Numbered from the stretch's first letter, positions 37,262 through 46,918 are shown. The stretch: 64,000 nucleotides of DNA from QHWT01 sp963755695 (GCA_963755695.1 CAVWLB010000008.1:1612001-1676000); one strand, 5' to 3'. Made by a program: numbers and translations. Notes: generated by a model not told the origin, from the letters alone.

Positions 37262-38344
37262 GCGCACTCCGCGTGGTGATCGCCGGGGGCGGCACCGGCG
37301 GCCATCTCTACCCGGGGATTGCCGTCGCCCGCGAACTCCTGTCGCGGAAGCCGGACACGATCGTGACGTTCGCGGGGACGGCGCACGGCATCGAATCCCG
37401 CGTCGTGCCACGAGAAGGCTTCGAGCTCGATGTGCTGAGGAGCGCGGGGTTGAAGGGAAAGTCGGCGACGGCGCTGATGCGGGGCGTCGCCCTGCTCCCG
37501 CTGAGTGGCGCCGACGCGTGGCGGATTCTCGCGCGCCGCTCGCCACAACTCGTGATTGGCGTCGGCGGCTACAGTTCCGGTCCGGTGATGCTGGCGGCGG
37601 TGATCCGGCGGACTCCGACGCTGCTGCTCGAGCAGAACGCGGTCCCGGGGCTGACCAATCGGATCCTGTCACGGATGGTCAGCGCAGCAGCGGTGACGTT
37701 CGAGTCGACTATGTCGTTTTTCGGGAGGGGCGGATTTGTTGCAGGCAACCCCGTACGTCCGGAGTTCGTTGGCATTGAGTCCGAGCAGCAACGGCGGCCA
37801 GACGGGCCGCCGCGGGTTCTGATCTTTGGCGGCTCCCAGGGCGCGCACGCGATCAACATGGCCATGGTGGAGGCGGCGCCGCGGCTGGCAGCCGATGGCG
37901 TCGTGGACATCACGCATCAGACAGGCGAACGCGATCTGGACGTGGTCCGGGGCGCTTACCGGGACGCGGGGCTCGCGGCCCGGGTGGAACCGTTCCTCTT
38001 CGCCATGGACCGGGAAATGAAGAACGCCGATCTGATTGTCTGTCGCGCCGGCGCGACGACCATCGCCGAGCTGACCGCGGCCGGGCGGGCTGCGATTCTG
38101 ATTCCGCTCCCGACCGCCGCGGACGATCATCAGCGAAAGAATGCCGAGGTGCTCGCCGGCGCAGGTGCGGCAGAGTTGATAGAGCAGCGGAAGCTGACCG
38201 GCCCGCTGCTCGCGGATCGGATCCTCGCGCTGACCCGCGACGGGTCACGGCGCGCTGGAATGGCGATCGCCGCCAGGCGCCTCGCCACGTCCGGATGCGG
38301 CAAGGGTGATCGTCGACCGGGCCCTGGCGCTCGTCGCGCGATAG
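37258..38344 (+). CDS. murG: Lipid II synthase MurG, frameshifted near the C-terminus
   Basis: MurG adds GlcNAc to lipid I. The N-domain has the GGGTGGH motif (residues 10-16) and VGVGGYSSGPVMLAA; the C-domain has LLEQNAVPGLTNR, FGGSQGAHAINMAM, HQTGERDLDVV, VCRAGATTIAELTAAGRAAILIP and DDHQRKNAEVL. One extra G near 38293 breaks the last about 16 residues; skipping it gives ATSDAARVIVDRALALVAR and a TAG at 38342. Total about 361 residues, normal for MurG. The murC ATG follows seven bases on. Confidence 0.9.
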
Positions 38345-38351
38345 GCGGTCG

Positions 38352-39795
38352 ATGTTAGGTCGTACTCGACGCATTCATTTCGTGGGGATTGGCGGGATCG
38401 GAATGAGCGGGATCGCAGAGTTGCTCGTGAACCTCGGTTACGAGGTCAGCGGTTCGGACGCGAAGACGTCGGACGTCACCGACCGGCTCCAGAAGCTCGG
38501 CGTCCGGGTCGGGCGCGGGCATGCGGCGTCGCAGGTCGGAAGCGCGGACGTGGTCGTGGTCTCGTCGGCGATCAATGCGGCGAACCCGGAGGTCGAGGAA
38601 GCGCGGCGCCGGCGAATTCCCGTGATCCCGCGGGCGGAAATGCTCGCCGAGTTGATGCGTCTTCGCTACGGCATCGCGATCGCCGGCGCGCACGGAAAGA
38701 CGACGACGACATCGATGGTGGCGCTGGTGCTCGAGCGCGCGGGGCTTGATCCAACCGCAGTCATCGGCGGGCGTTTGAGCGCATTCGGCAGCAACGCCCG
38801 GCTCGGCCGGGGAGATTACATGGTCGCCGAGGCCGACGAAAGCGACCGATCGTTTCTCAAGTTGTCGCCCGTCGATCGCGGTGATAACCAACATCGATCA
38901 CGAGCACATGGAGAGCTACGGCAGCTGGGACGCGCTTCAGCAGGCGTTCCTCGAGTTCGCGAACAAGGTGCCGTTCTACGGCGCGGTCGTCGCGTGCGCC
39001 GATGACCGGCCAGTGCGCGCGCTGGTGCCGCACATGACGCGACGGGTGATTACCTATGGATTCGGGTGACGCGAGCGCTCAGATCGCCGGCCATGGAATG
39101 ACGCTGGAGGCGTTCGGGTCGACCTGCCGGGTCGTCCAGAGCACGGAGCAAGGGAAGCGCACGGAGCTCGGGGCGCTTCGACTGCGCGTGCCCGGACGGC
39201 ACAACCTGCTCAACGCGCTGGCGGCGGTCGCAGTCGGCCTGGAAACCGGCGTGCCGTTCCCGCGGATCGCTTCCGCGCTCGAGCAGTTCGCGGCGCCGAG
39301 CGCCGTTTTCAGCGCCGTGGGGAAGAGCGCGGCGTCATGGTCGTCGACGACTACGGCCATCACCCGACCGAGATCGCGGCAGTGATTGCGGCCGCTCGCG
39401 CCGGACTCGATCGACGGGTCGTCGTGGTCTTCCAGCCGCACCGCTACTCGCGGACGCGCGATCTGCTCGACGCATTCGGCGAAGCGCTGTCGGCAGCCGA
39501 CGAGGTCGTCCTGACCGACATCTATCCGGCCGGGGAAGCCCCGATCGCCGGGGTGACGATTGAGACGGTCGAGGAGCGCGTCCGTAAGGGCGGCCGGCCC
39601 GTTCATCTCGTGAAGGCGCTCGAGGACGTGCCCGCCGCGGTGGCGAATATCGCGCGGCCAAACGATCTGGTGATTACGCTCGGCGCCGGTTCAATCGGCA
39701 CCTTGCCTGACCGCATTCTGGCGGCGATTCGGACCGCCGCCGGCCAAGCGGGTCACCCGTCCCCGCACCCGGAGGCGAAGGCGGATGAGTCGTAA
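38352..39795 (+). CDS. murC: UDP-MurNAc L-alanine ligase MurC, frameshifted
   Basis: MurC attaches L-alanine to UDP-MurNAc. Start MLGRTRRIHFVGIGGIGMSG shows the Rossmann motif; the P-loop is AGAHGKTTTT (residues 111-120), then YMVAEADESDRSFL, ITNIDHEHMESYGSWDAL, LRVPGRHNLLNALAAVAV, VVDDYGHHPTEIAAVI and VVFQPHRYSRTRDLL. Shifts near 38872 (+1), 39066 (+1) and 39300 (-1) are needed. The end at 39795 overlaps ftsQ by eleven bases. In most clusters murB and ddl lie here between murC and ftsQ; they are absent. Confidence 0.9.
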
Positions 39796-40630
39796 GGCAC
39801 CGGTCAGGGCGGCAACCGAAAAGAACTTCCGCCGGGCCAAGGCGCGGCCGTCGAAGAGGAAGAAGTCCGGCGCACTCGCGTGGCGATCGTGGCGCGTTGC
39901 CCGGTGGGCCGTCGCGATCGTCATCATGGCCTACGCCGGCTATCGCGCGACTCATCTGGTGTTGCATGCCTCGGCGCTGCAGGTACGCCACATCAGTGTG
40001 CACGGCAACGTGCGGATTTCAAGCGGGCAGGTGCAGCAAATCGTTCACGGACTCCGTGGCTCGAGCATTCTGACGGCAGACCTTCCCGGCTACAGACAGA
40101 AGCTGCTGGAGTCGCCGTGGGTTGCCGACGTGGCGATGCACCGAGTGCTGCCGTCCACGGTGGAAGTTTTTGTCTCGGAACGACGTCCGATGGGTCTTTG
40201 CCGGCTGAACGAGAATAAGCTGTATCTCGTCGATGCGCAAGGTACGGTCATCGACGAGTACGGACCGCAATACGCCGAATTCGATCTGCCGATCATCGAC
40301 GGCCTGGTACGTTCGCCATCGTCGGAACCCACGATTGACGAGCAACGCGCGGAGCTTGCGGCGCGTGCGATCGACGCAATTGCACGGCGCCGGGATCTCG
40401 CGCAGCGGGTCTCGCAGCTCGACGTGCGCGACGCACACGACGTGGTGGTGCTGCTGAAGAAGGATGGCGCGCTGGTGCATCTGGGCGAGGAACGTTTTCT
40501 CGAGCGGCTCCAGGCCTACGTCGATCTCGCGCCGGCGCTGAGGGATCGGGTGCCGGAGATGGATTACGTGGACATGCGGTTCGAAGAGCGCGTCTACGTT
40601 CGTCCGGTGGTGGACAGGAAGGGTCGGTAA
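39785..40630 (+). CDS. ftsQ: Cell-division protein FtsQ
   Basis: A 281-residue intact bitopic protein. A long basic cytoplasmic segment (KNFRRAKARPSKRKKS) precedes a membrane helix around residues 37-57. A POTRA domain follows (LQVRHISVHGNVRISSGQVQ ... SPWVADVAMHRVLPSTVEVFVSER), then the FtsQ/DivIB beta domain with LPIIDGL and a C-terminal YVDMRFEERVYVRP. FtsQ scaffolds FtsB and FtsL at the divisome. Start ATG at 39785 lies within the end of murC. Confidence 0.92.
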   Translation: MSRKAPVRAATEKNFRRAKARPSKRKKSGALAWRSWRVARWAVAIVIMAYAGYRATHLVLHASALQVRHISVHGNVRISSGQVQQIVHGLRGSSILTADLPGYRQKLLESPWVADVAMHRVLPSTVEVFVSERRPMGLCRLNENKLYLVDAQGTVIDEYGPQYAEFDLPIIDGLVRSPSSEPTIDEQRAELAARAIDAIARRRDLAQRVSQLDVRDAHDVVVLLKKDGALVHLGEERFLERLQAYVDLAPALRDRVPEMDYVDMRFEERVYVRPVVDRKGR

Positions 40631-40681
40631 GGCGGGTTTCAGGCACCGAGGGCGGGTCAGTCCCGCCGGGAGAGACAACAT

Positions 40682-41918
40682 TTGGCTCGCAAAGAGCGAT
40701 ATCTGGTCGGACTCGACGTCGGTACCTCGAAGATTGCCGCGATCGTCGGCGAGATGACCGAGGAGGGAGGACTCGACATCATCGGCCTCGGCCTTGCCGA
40801 GGCGAAGGGCGTCAGGCGCGGCGTCGTCGTCAACCTCGAGGCGGCGGTCGAATCGATCAAAAAAGCGATCGACGAGGCGGAGCTGACGGCCGGGGTCGAG
40901 ATCGACTCGGTCCATCTCGGCCTGTCGGCCGCCCACGTCAAGGCGTTCAACAGCCGCGGCGTCGTTGCCGTGGCCGGGAAGAACCGCGAGATCACGCGCG
41001 AGGACGTTCGCCGGGCCATCGACGCGGCCAAGGCCGTCGCCCTGCCGAGCGGACGCGAGAATCCTGCACGTCCTTCCCCAGGATTTCGTAGTCGACGAGC
41101 AGGACGGGATCGGCGCGCCGGTCGGGATGACCGGCACCCGGCTCGAGGTCAACGTCCACGTCGTCACCGGCAGTGCCTCGTCGACGCAGAACATCGTCGC
41201 CTGCGTCAACCGCGCCGGCGTCGCAGTGCTCGACACGGTGCTCGAGCAGCTGGCCGCCAGCGAATCGGTGCTCACCGACGACGAGAAGCAGCTCGGAGTA
41301 GCCCTCGTCGACATCGGCGGCGGGACAACCGACTTCGCGATCTTCGAACGGGGAAGCCTGTGGCACACCGGCGTCGTGGCGGTCGGCGGCGATCACTTCA
41401 CCAACGACATCGCAGTGGGCCTGCGCACGGCGATTCCGGATGCGGAGAAGATCAAGCGCCGCTGCGGGTGTGCGCTCTCGGCGATGGTCGACGAAGACGA
41501 GACCATGGACGTGCCGAGCGTCGGCGGCCGCAAGCCGCGGGTGATGGCCCGGCGCATCCTGTCGGAGATACTGCAGCCGCGCGCCGAAGAGATCTTTCAC
41601 CTGCTGTGGGACGAGATCCGGCGCGCGGGTTTCGAGAAGTCGCTCAATTCCGGCATCGTGCTCACTGGAGGCGGGGCGATGCTCGAGGGGACAGCGGAAA
41701 TCGCCGAGCAGATTTTCGACTTGCCCATCCGCCGCGGATGTCCGGCCGGCATCGGCGGCCTTGCGGATCACGTCAACAACCCCGCATTCGCGACGGCCGT
41801 CGGCCTGGTGATGTATGCGCACAGGAATCATGTTGGGGAAGCCGTGCGGCCCGTTGGCGCCGGCGCGTTTGGTCGCGTAGCCGGTCGGCTGCGTACGTTG
41901 TTCAAAGAGTTTTTCTAA
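40682..41918 (+). CDS. ftsA: Cell-division actin-like protein FtsA, one frameshift near 41055
   Basis: FtsA tethers FtsZ to the membrane. A TTG at 40682 follows the purine-rich GGGAGAG (40668-40674). The actin-fold motifs are LVGLDVGTSKIAAIVGE (phosphate 1), VALVDIGGGTTDFAIF (phosphate 2) and IVLTGGGAMLEGTAEIAE (adenosine), with the 1C-domain AKGVRRGVVVNLEAAV. The C-terminal amphipathic helix RVAGRLRTLFKEFF is the membrane-targeting sequence. One extra base near 41055 separates ...KAVALPSGRE from ILHVLPQDFVVDEQ; the protein would be about 411 residues. A six-base-pair hairpin (40651-40667) lies just upstream of the Shine-Dalgarno. Confidence 0.92.
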
Positions 41919-41937
41919 AGGAATGGGAGGCCACGGC

Positions 41938-43215
41938 ATGGCTGATCAACAAGCGTCCACCTTGCGGCTGAAGCTGGACGAAGAAGTGCGCGCCGGCGCG
42001 CGCATCAAGGTCATCGGTGTGGGCGGCGGCGGCAGCAATGCCGTGAACCGCATGGTGCAGGCAGGGCTCGACGGCGTCGAGTTCATCGTCGCGAACACGG
42101 ACGTGCAGGCCCTCAAGCTGAATGCGGCCTCGAACAAGCTGCAGATTGGCGCCAAGCTGACGAAAGGGCTCGGCGCGGGGGCCGATCCCAACGTCGGACG
42201 TCAGGCAGCGCTCGAAGACACCGAGAAGCTCATCGAAGCGCTCGACGGCGCGGACATGGTGTTCGTGACCACCGGACTCGGCGGCGGCACCGGCACGGGC
42301 GCAGCGCCGGTCATCGCCAGCCTTGCCAGCGAGCTGGGCGCGCTGACCATCGCGGTGGTGACCAAGCCGTTCAAATTCGAGGGCAAGAAGCGCCAGACGC
42401 AAGCCGAGCGCGGCCTCGAGGAACTTCGGGGATCGGTCGACACCGTGATTACCATCCCGAACGAACGGCTGCTGGCGACGATTGCCCGCTCCACCTCGCT
42501 CAACGACGCCTTCACCAATGCCGACGATGTGCTGCGGCAGGCGATCCAGGGCATCTCGGATCTGATTCTCGTCCCGGGCATGATCAATCTCGACTTCGCC
42601 GACGTGAAGACGATCATGGCGGGCATGGGCATTGCGATCATGGGTACCGGCTTCGCGGAGGGGGAGAACCGAGCGATGCTTGCGGCGAACCATGCGATCT
42701 CGAGCCCGCTGCTCGAGGACGCCTCGGTCAAAGGCGCGCGCGGCGTGATCATCAACGTGACCGGCGGAAGCGACCTCTCATTGGTGGAAGTGAGCGAGGC
42801 CTCCGCGATCATCCAGGAAGCCGCTCACGAGGAGGCCAACATCATCTTTGGCGCGGTCGTCGATCCCACGATGGACGGCAGGGTCAAGATCACGGTGATT
42901 GCGACCGGCTTCGATCGGCTGTCGGCGTCAAAGCAGGTCGCCCCGTCAGCCTCACAGACACCAGTCGACCTGCAGAACTACACCGCCTGGCGCAATGAAG
43001 CGGCCGAGGCTCCGCGCGTGGCAGCGCCGGCGGCGGTCGCGGCAGGCGGAGGCGGCGCGCGGATGGCGTTCGTACGCAGGCCGGTCCTGGAGATGCCGCC
43101 GGTGCCGGTCTCGGCCGCCGATCCAGCAGCCGAGACGATCAGCCCCGGCGCCGAGTTCGAGCCGGTCTCTCCGCTGGACGTTCCCGCGTTTCTGAGGCGC
43201 CAGAACGAGGCTTAG
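41938..43215 (+). CDS. ftsZ: Cell-division tubulin FtsZ
   Basis: A 425-residue intact FtsZ. The ATG at 41938 is seven bases after GGGAGG; an upstream GTG/ATG in frame would include the Shine-Dalgarno. The tubulin signature GGGTGTG is at residues 115-121, the T7 loop reads NLDFADVKTIMAG, and GVGGGGSNAVNRM begins the nucleotide site. A variable alanine- and proline-rich linker leads to the conserved C-terminal peptide LDVPAFLRRQ that binds FtsA. It closes the dcw cluster; a long inverted repeat follows the stop. Confidence 0.97.
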   Translation: MADQQASTLRLKLDEEVRAGARIKVIGVGGGGSNAVNRMVQAGLDGVEFIVANTDVQALKLNAASNKLQIGAKLTKGLGAGADPNVGRQAALEDTEKLIEALDGADMVFVTTGLGGGTGTGAAPVIASLASELGALTIAVVTKPFKFEGKKRQTQAERGLEELRGSVDTVITIPNERLLATIARSTSLNDAFTNADDVLRQAIQGISDLILVPGMINLDFADVKTIMAGMGIAIMGTGFAEGENRAMLAANHAISSPLLEDASVKGARGVIINVTGGSDLSLVEVSEASAIIQEAAHEEANIIFGAVVDPTMDGRVKITVIATGFDRLSASKQVAPSASQTPVDLQNYTAWRNEAAEAPRVAAPAAVAAGGGGARMAFVRRPVLEMPPVPVSAADPAAETISPGAEFEPVSPLDVPAFLRRQNEA

Positions 43216-43231
43216 CCGATCCGAAAGGGCT

Positions 43232-43304
43232 CGACTCAGGGGCCACGGAATACAGCCGGTCGCCACCGTGCGGTCGTGGTGCTGGCCGTGGCTCCTGACT
43301 GAGT
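43232..43304. repeat. Inverted repeat after ftsZ
   Basis: GACTCAGGGGCCACGG (from about 43233) is matched by CCGTGGCTCCTGACTGAG (43286-43303), about 14-16 pairs with a small gap, around a loop of about 37 bases. It begins 17 bases past the ftsZ stop. No T-run follows, so it is not a classical intrinsic terminator, but it may protect or define the dcw transcript end. The rest of the 219-base gap before the radical SAM gene shows no clear promoter. Confidence 0.6.
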
Positions 43305-43434
43305 TCGTCCTGCCGGGGACCGGTCTGGCGCGCGTGGTAGACTACATAGATCCACGGCACGCGGGATCGTCGCCGTTTGAGGGCGAGACCCCGCACCACG
43401 ATCGTTCTTTTCCGGTTCGACATCGGCAATTCTG

Positions 43435-45177
43435 ATGGCGCAGCGCATCGACCGCGGGCGCCCGCACGACGTTCTCTCCCGCGAGATCGGTTACGTCCGC
43501 AAACCGCACGGCGGGAGACTCCGCGTCGCGCTGGCGTTTCCCAACACCTACTTCGTCGGAATGTCCAACCTGGGCTTCCAGACGGTGTACCGGATTTTCA
43601 ACGAGCTGGAAGACGTGGTGTGCGAACGCGTATTCCTGCCCGGCCGGCAGGAGCTCGCGGCACAACTCGCGTCTGGCAAGCCGCTGCGTACCATCGAATC
43701 CGACACACCCGTCCGCGACTTCGACGTCCTTGCCTTCTCGGTCTCGTTCGAGTGGGACTACACCAACGTGGTGTCGATGCTGCGACTCGCCGGTGTGCCG
43801 GTGCGCGCCGAGGCACGCACGATGCACGATCCGCTGGTGGTCATCGGCGGCCCCGTAACCTTCGTGAACCCCGAACCGCTTGCGCCATTTGCCGACGTGA
43901 TTGCTGCCGGTGAAGGCGAAATGCTGATCCCCGCGTTGATGCAGAGCATCGACGCGGCCGAGGATCGCGGCGACCTGTTGCGGCGATTGACGGCGGAACG
44001 CGGCTTCTACATTCCATCGTTCTATGCGGTCCGCTACGCCGAGGATCGAACGATCGCCGCCTTCGAGCCGCTTCCAGCAACCGGCGCTCCGGCCGTCGTG
44101 AAGAAGGCGGCAGTGAAGACAACCGAGCTGCTCGATCCGCCGGCGACGACGATCTTTACGCCCGACACCGAATTCGGGTCGCGCTTCCTCATCGAGGTGG
44201 TCCGCGGCTGTGCGAACCTGTGCCGCTTCTGCTGGGCCGGCTACAACTACCTGCCCGTGCGCGCCTTTTCCGCGGATCGCATCCTGCAGCTTGCCGCCGA
44301 GGCGAGGCCCTACGCCACGCGCGCCGGCCTGGTCTCGATTGCCCTCTGCGATCACCCCGAGATCGAGCGCATTCTCTCGGGTCTGCTGGCGCTCGGCTAC
44401 TCGATCAGCCCTGCCTCCTTGCGGCTGGACGATCTCACCGAGCCGATCGTGAGGATGCTGCACCAGAGCGGCGAGCGCTCGATCACCATCGCTCCCGAAA
44501 CCGGTTCGGATCGGCTGCGTCGCGTAATCAACAAGACCGTGACCAACGCCGAGATCCTCGAGAAAGCCGAGCTGATCTTCGCCAGCGGCATGGAGAACCT
44601 GAAGCTGTACTACATGATCGGTCTGCCTACCGAAACCGAGGACGACCTCGTGGCGATTCGCGATCTCAGCGAGCAGCTCCGCGGCCTTCTTCTGGCGCAC
44701 GCCCGTCCCAAGGGGCGCATCGGCCGGATCGTCGCGAGCGTGAACCCGCTGATTCCCAAGCCAGGCACCGCATATCAGTGGCTGCCGATGGAAGATCCGG
44801 CGATTACCGATCGCAAGGGCAAACGACTGCGCTCGATGGTCGCGGATCTCGACAACGTGTATTTCAATATCAAGTCCGAGCGGCACTCGTACTACCAGGC
44901 GCTGCTCTCGCTTGGCGATCGACGGGTCGCGCCGGCGATCGAAATCGCCGAACGCAACGGCGGCAACTGGCGCGCCGCGGTGGCCGAGGCGGAACTCGAT
45001 GCGGACTTCTACATTTTTCGAGACCGCTCAGCCGACCCGGTGCTGCCGTGGGACATCATCGACGGCGGCATGAAGGCGTCGTTCTTCCGCGCGGAGTTCG
45101 ACAAAGGACTCCGTGAAGAATGGACGCTGCCGCCGAAGCGTCAGCAGGAGAACCGAAAGTTCCTGCCGGTGGTCTAG
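43435..45177 (+). CDS. B12-binding-type radical SAM protein, TIGR03960-like
   Basis: A 580-residue protein with an N-terminal cobalamin-binding-like Rossmann region (ALAFPNTYFVGMSNLGFQTV, VIGGPVTFVNPEPLAPFAD, GEGE) and a radical SAM core with C259, C263 and C266 in RGCANLCRFCWAGYN. Later motifs are SIALCDHPEIE, SLRLDDLTEPIV and IAPETGSDRLRRVINK. The ends and order match the TIGR03960 family, which elsewhere is often next to a DUF2344 protein and RNase E/G; neither is seen here. Biological role is not established. The C-terminal about 120 residues bear no known domain. It is convergent with the small gene at 45259, with 81 bases between stops. Confidence 0.85.
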   Translation: MAQRIDRGRPHDVLSREIGYVRKPHGGRLRVALAFPNTYFVGMSNLGFQTVYRIFNELEDVVCERVFLPGRQELAAQLASGKPLRTIESDTPVRDFDVLAFSVSFEWDYTNVVSMLRLAGVPVRAEARTMHDPLVVIGGPVTFVNPEPLAPFADVIAAGEGEMLIPALMQSIDAAEDRGDLLRRLTAERGFYIPSFYAVRYAEDRTIAAFEPLPATGAPAVVKKAAVKTTELLDPPATTIFTPDTEFGSRFLIEVVRGCANLCRFCWAGYNYLPVRAFSADRILQLAAEARPYATRAGLVSIALCDHPEIERILSGLLALGYSISPASLRLDDLTEPIVRMLHQSGERSITIAPETGSDRLRRVINKTVTNAEILEKAELIFASGMENLKLYYMIGLPTETEDDLVAIRDLSEQLRGLLLAHARPKGRIGRIVASVNPLIPKPGTAYQWLPMEDPAITDRKGKRLRSMVADLDNVYFNIKSERHSYYQALLSLGDRRVAPAIEIAERNGGNWRAAVAEAELDADFYIFRDRSADPVLPWDIIDGGMKASFFRAEFDKGLREEWTLPPKRQQENRKFLPVV

Positions 45178-45258
45178 TCGCCGGAGGTGATGGGCCGGGC
45201 CGAATCGGACCGGCATTTGCCGACGACCGAGTTCCGAACCCGGAGGCCCTGATTCCCA

Positions 45259-45564
45259 TCAGGCGGTCGCTTCGATCTGCGCGTTCGCGAACGCTTCGTA
45301 CGCTTCGAGAATCAAGTCCCGAATCCGGTTTTGAGCGGTGCTGTCGACGGCCGGACGAAGCAGCGCGAAGCTGCGGCGTTCGCCATTGACCGAGTACTGT
45401 CGTGCCGGAAACGTCACGTTGCGGCCGGCGCCGGTCTTGCGCTCCCACACACCAAAACCAATCAACTTGAGACCTTCCAGTGGTCCATCGGTGAAGTGCA
45501 GCTCGGCATCCGCCAGCTTGCCGGGCGGATTGCCCTTGTCGTTCGCCACGATCTTGATTGTCAT
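45259..45564 (-). CDS. Small SpoVG-like protein
   Basis: A 101-residue protein starting at an ATG at 45564 preceded by GAGGAG. The sequence (ELHFTDGPLEGLKLIGFGVW, then NVTFPARQYSVNGERRSFAL and a helix DLILEAYEAFA) has the strand-loop-strand-helix order of SpoVG, a small nucleic-acid-binding regulator, with a PARQY segment where SpoVG has its MPSK loop. Sequence identity is low, so this is fold-level resemblance. A longer in-frame start at 45672 lacks a Shine-Dalgarno and encodes unlike sequence. Its role is unknown. Confidence 0.6.
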   Translation of the reverse strand: MTIKIVANDKGNPPGKLADAELHFTDGPLEGLKLIGFGVWERKTGAGRNVTFPARQYSVNGERRSFALLRPAVDSTAQNRIRDLILEAYEAFANAQIEATA

Positions 45565-45716
45565 CGCTCGGGTCTCCTCACGCATCAGGCGCTGCCATCG
45601 CGCAGCACCGAAGGGCAAGGAACCCGCCCGATGCACCGAGGCGGAAGGCGTACTCCGTAACGACGGCAACAACGACGGTTAGAGAGGATCCCGAGGGAAG
45701 GCGGCCTGGAACGGTG

Positions 45717-45766
45717 CGGATGACTGACGGAAAAACGTCAACCGCGGTTTCCCTTCAGTCATTCAA
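45717..45766. repeat. Inverted repeat at the acpS stop codon
   Basis: GGATGACTGACGGAAA (about 45718-45733) pairs with TTTCCCTTCAGTCATTC (45749-45765), about 14 of 16 positions, with an inner AACCGCGGTT palindrome. The right arm overlaps the acpS TGA (45755-45757). The gap 45565-45754 otherwise shows nothing recognisable. Confidence 0.6.
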
Positions 45767-46135
45767 GAGAAGCACTTGCGCCATCGCGAGCGTGTCGGCA
45801 TGGGTGATGGTCAGCAGCGATCTCACGGCCCGTAACGTCTGGAAGTGGCGAAGCGCTCCACCGGTCAACCGCAGTTGCGGCGGCCCGCCCCGGCGGAACA
45901 CTTCGATGTCCTTCCACAACACGCCGCGTGAGTGGCCGGTCCCGAGCGCCTTCATGGCCGCCTCTTTGGCGGCAAATCGCGCGGCCAGACTGGGAACCGG
46001 ATCGCGCTGCCGCGTACAATAGGCGATCTCCTCGTCGGTGTAGACGCGCCGGAGAAAGCGTTCGCCGTGGCGGGCGAACACGTCGCGGACGCGCGGGATG
46101 TCCGTGGCGTCGAAGCCAAGCCCGATGATGCTCAT
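45755..46135 (-). CDS. acpS: Holo-acyl-carrier-protein synthase AcpS
   Basis: A 126-residue 4'-phosphopantetheinyl transferase that converts apo-ACP to holo-ACP. The magnesium-binding GLGFDATDIPRV places aspartate at position 9, and ARFAAKEAAMKALGTG has the catalytic glutamate at position 58, the same positions as in E. coli AcpS. Also typical are YTDEEIAYC and the C-terminal SLLTITHADTLAMAQVLL. Its ATG (46133-46135) overlaps the ATG of the divergent pgeF gene by two bases (CATG), leaving no intergenic space. Confidence 0.93.
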   Translation of the reverse strand: MSIIGLGFDATDIPRVRDVFARHGERFLRRVYTDEEIAYCTRQRDPVPSLAARFAAKEAAMKALGTGHSRGVLWKDIEVFRRGGPPQLRLTGGALRHFQTLRAVRSLLTITHADTLAMAQVLLLND

Positions 46136-46898
46136 GACCGACCCTCAGCCTAACGGTGCGTTCGAGTGGACGCAAGAGCCGTGGGGACGTGCCCTTCGGT
46201 CGGCGGCGCTGCCGGCCGCTCATCTTTTCACGACTCGCGACCTGGAACTTCGCGACAAGCGAGAGGAATGGGAGGCGGTCGCCGCGTCACTCGGCGTGCC
46301 CCGGGAACGCCTGCTGCTGATTCGCCAGGTGCACGGCACCACCGCGGCGATCGTCCGCCGCGGGCGTCAGACCGCGTGGGACCGGCCGGAGGCCGACATC
46401 ATCATCACCGACGACCCCGACGTGGCGATTGGCGTCCGCGTCGCGGACTGTGCGCCGGTGCTGTTGTTCGATCGCAGGACCGGTACCGCCGGCGCCGTGC
46501 ACGCCGGCTGGAGAGGTGCCGCAGCACAGGCGGCCGCCCACGCCGTCGACGCGATGCGGCAGGTCTTCGACTCGCGACCGGAGGATCTGGTCGCGGCGAT
46601 CGGTCCCTGCCTGGGCAACTGCTGCGGAGAGGTGGGTCCGGAGGTGCTCGACGCGTTCCGCTCGGGAGGAGCGGATCGGGTATCGATCGCGCGATGGTTC
46701 CGAGCCGGACGAGCCGATCGCTCGTTTCTGGATCTCGCGCGCGCGAATCGCGATCAGTTGATCGACGCCGGCGTTTCGTCGGAAGCGATCTTCGACTCAG
46801 GGTTGTGCACGAAGACGCACTATACGCGGCTCCATTCGTACCGCGCCGATCGCGAGCGCGCGGGCCGCATGCTCGGCGCGATCCGGGCGCGCGCCTGA
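46134..46898 (+). CDS. pgeF: Polyphenol-oxidase/laccase-domain protein PgeF (YfiH)
   Basis: A 254-residue YfiH/DUF152-family protein. The zinc-binding active-site trio is present: H67 in RQVHGTT, C106 in VADCAPVLL and H123 in AVHAGWRG. AIGPCLGNCCGEVG and LHSYRAD complete the family pattern. In E. coli PgeF removes peptidoglycan precursors in which L-alanine was replaced by serine; other members are purine nucleoside phosphorylases. Proximity to the mur cluster fits the former. Start at the ATG at 46134, overlapping the divergent acpS start codon; an earlier in-frame ATG at 46098 would lie inside acpS. Confidence 0.88.
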   Translation: MTDPQPNGAFEWTQEPWGRALRSAALPAAHLFTTRDLELRDKREEWEAVAASLGVPRERLLLIRQVHGTTAAIVRRGRQTAWDRPEADIIITDDPDVAIGVRVADCAPVLLFDRRTGTAGAVHAGWRGAAAQAAAHAVDAMRQVFDSRPEDLVAAIGPCLGNCCGEVGPEVLDAFRSGGADRVSIARWFRAGRADRSFLDLARANRDQLIDAGVSSEAIFDSGLCTKTHYTRLHSYRADRERAGRMLGAIRARA

Positions 46899-46918
46899 AG
46901 ATCGCCGGGACGGCGGCT

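Noticed and set aside
40651..40667. Hairpin before ftsA as a terminator or riboswitch
   Set aside because: A six-pair stem without T-run just in front of the Shine-Dalgarno; probably chance in GC-rich sequence, mentioned only under ftsA.
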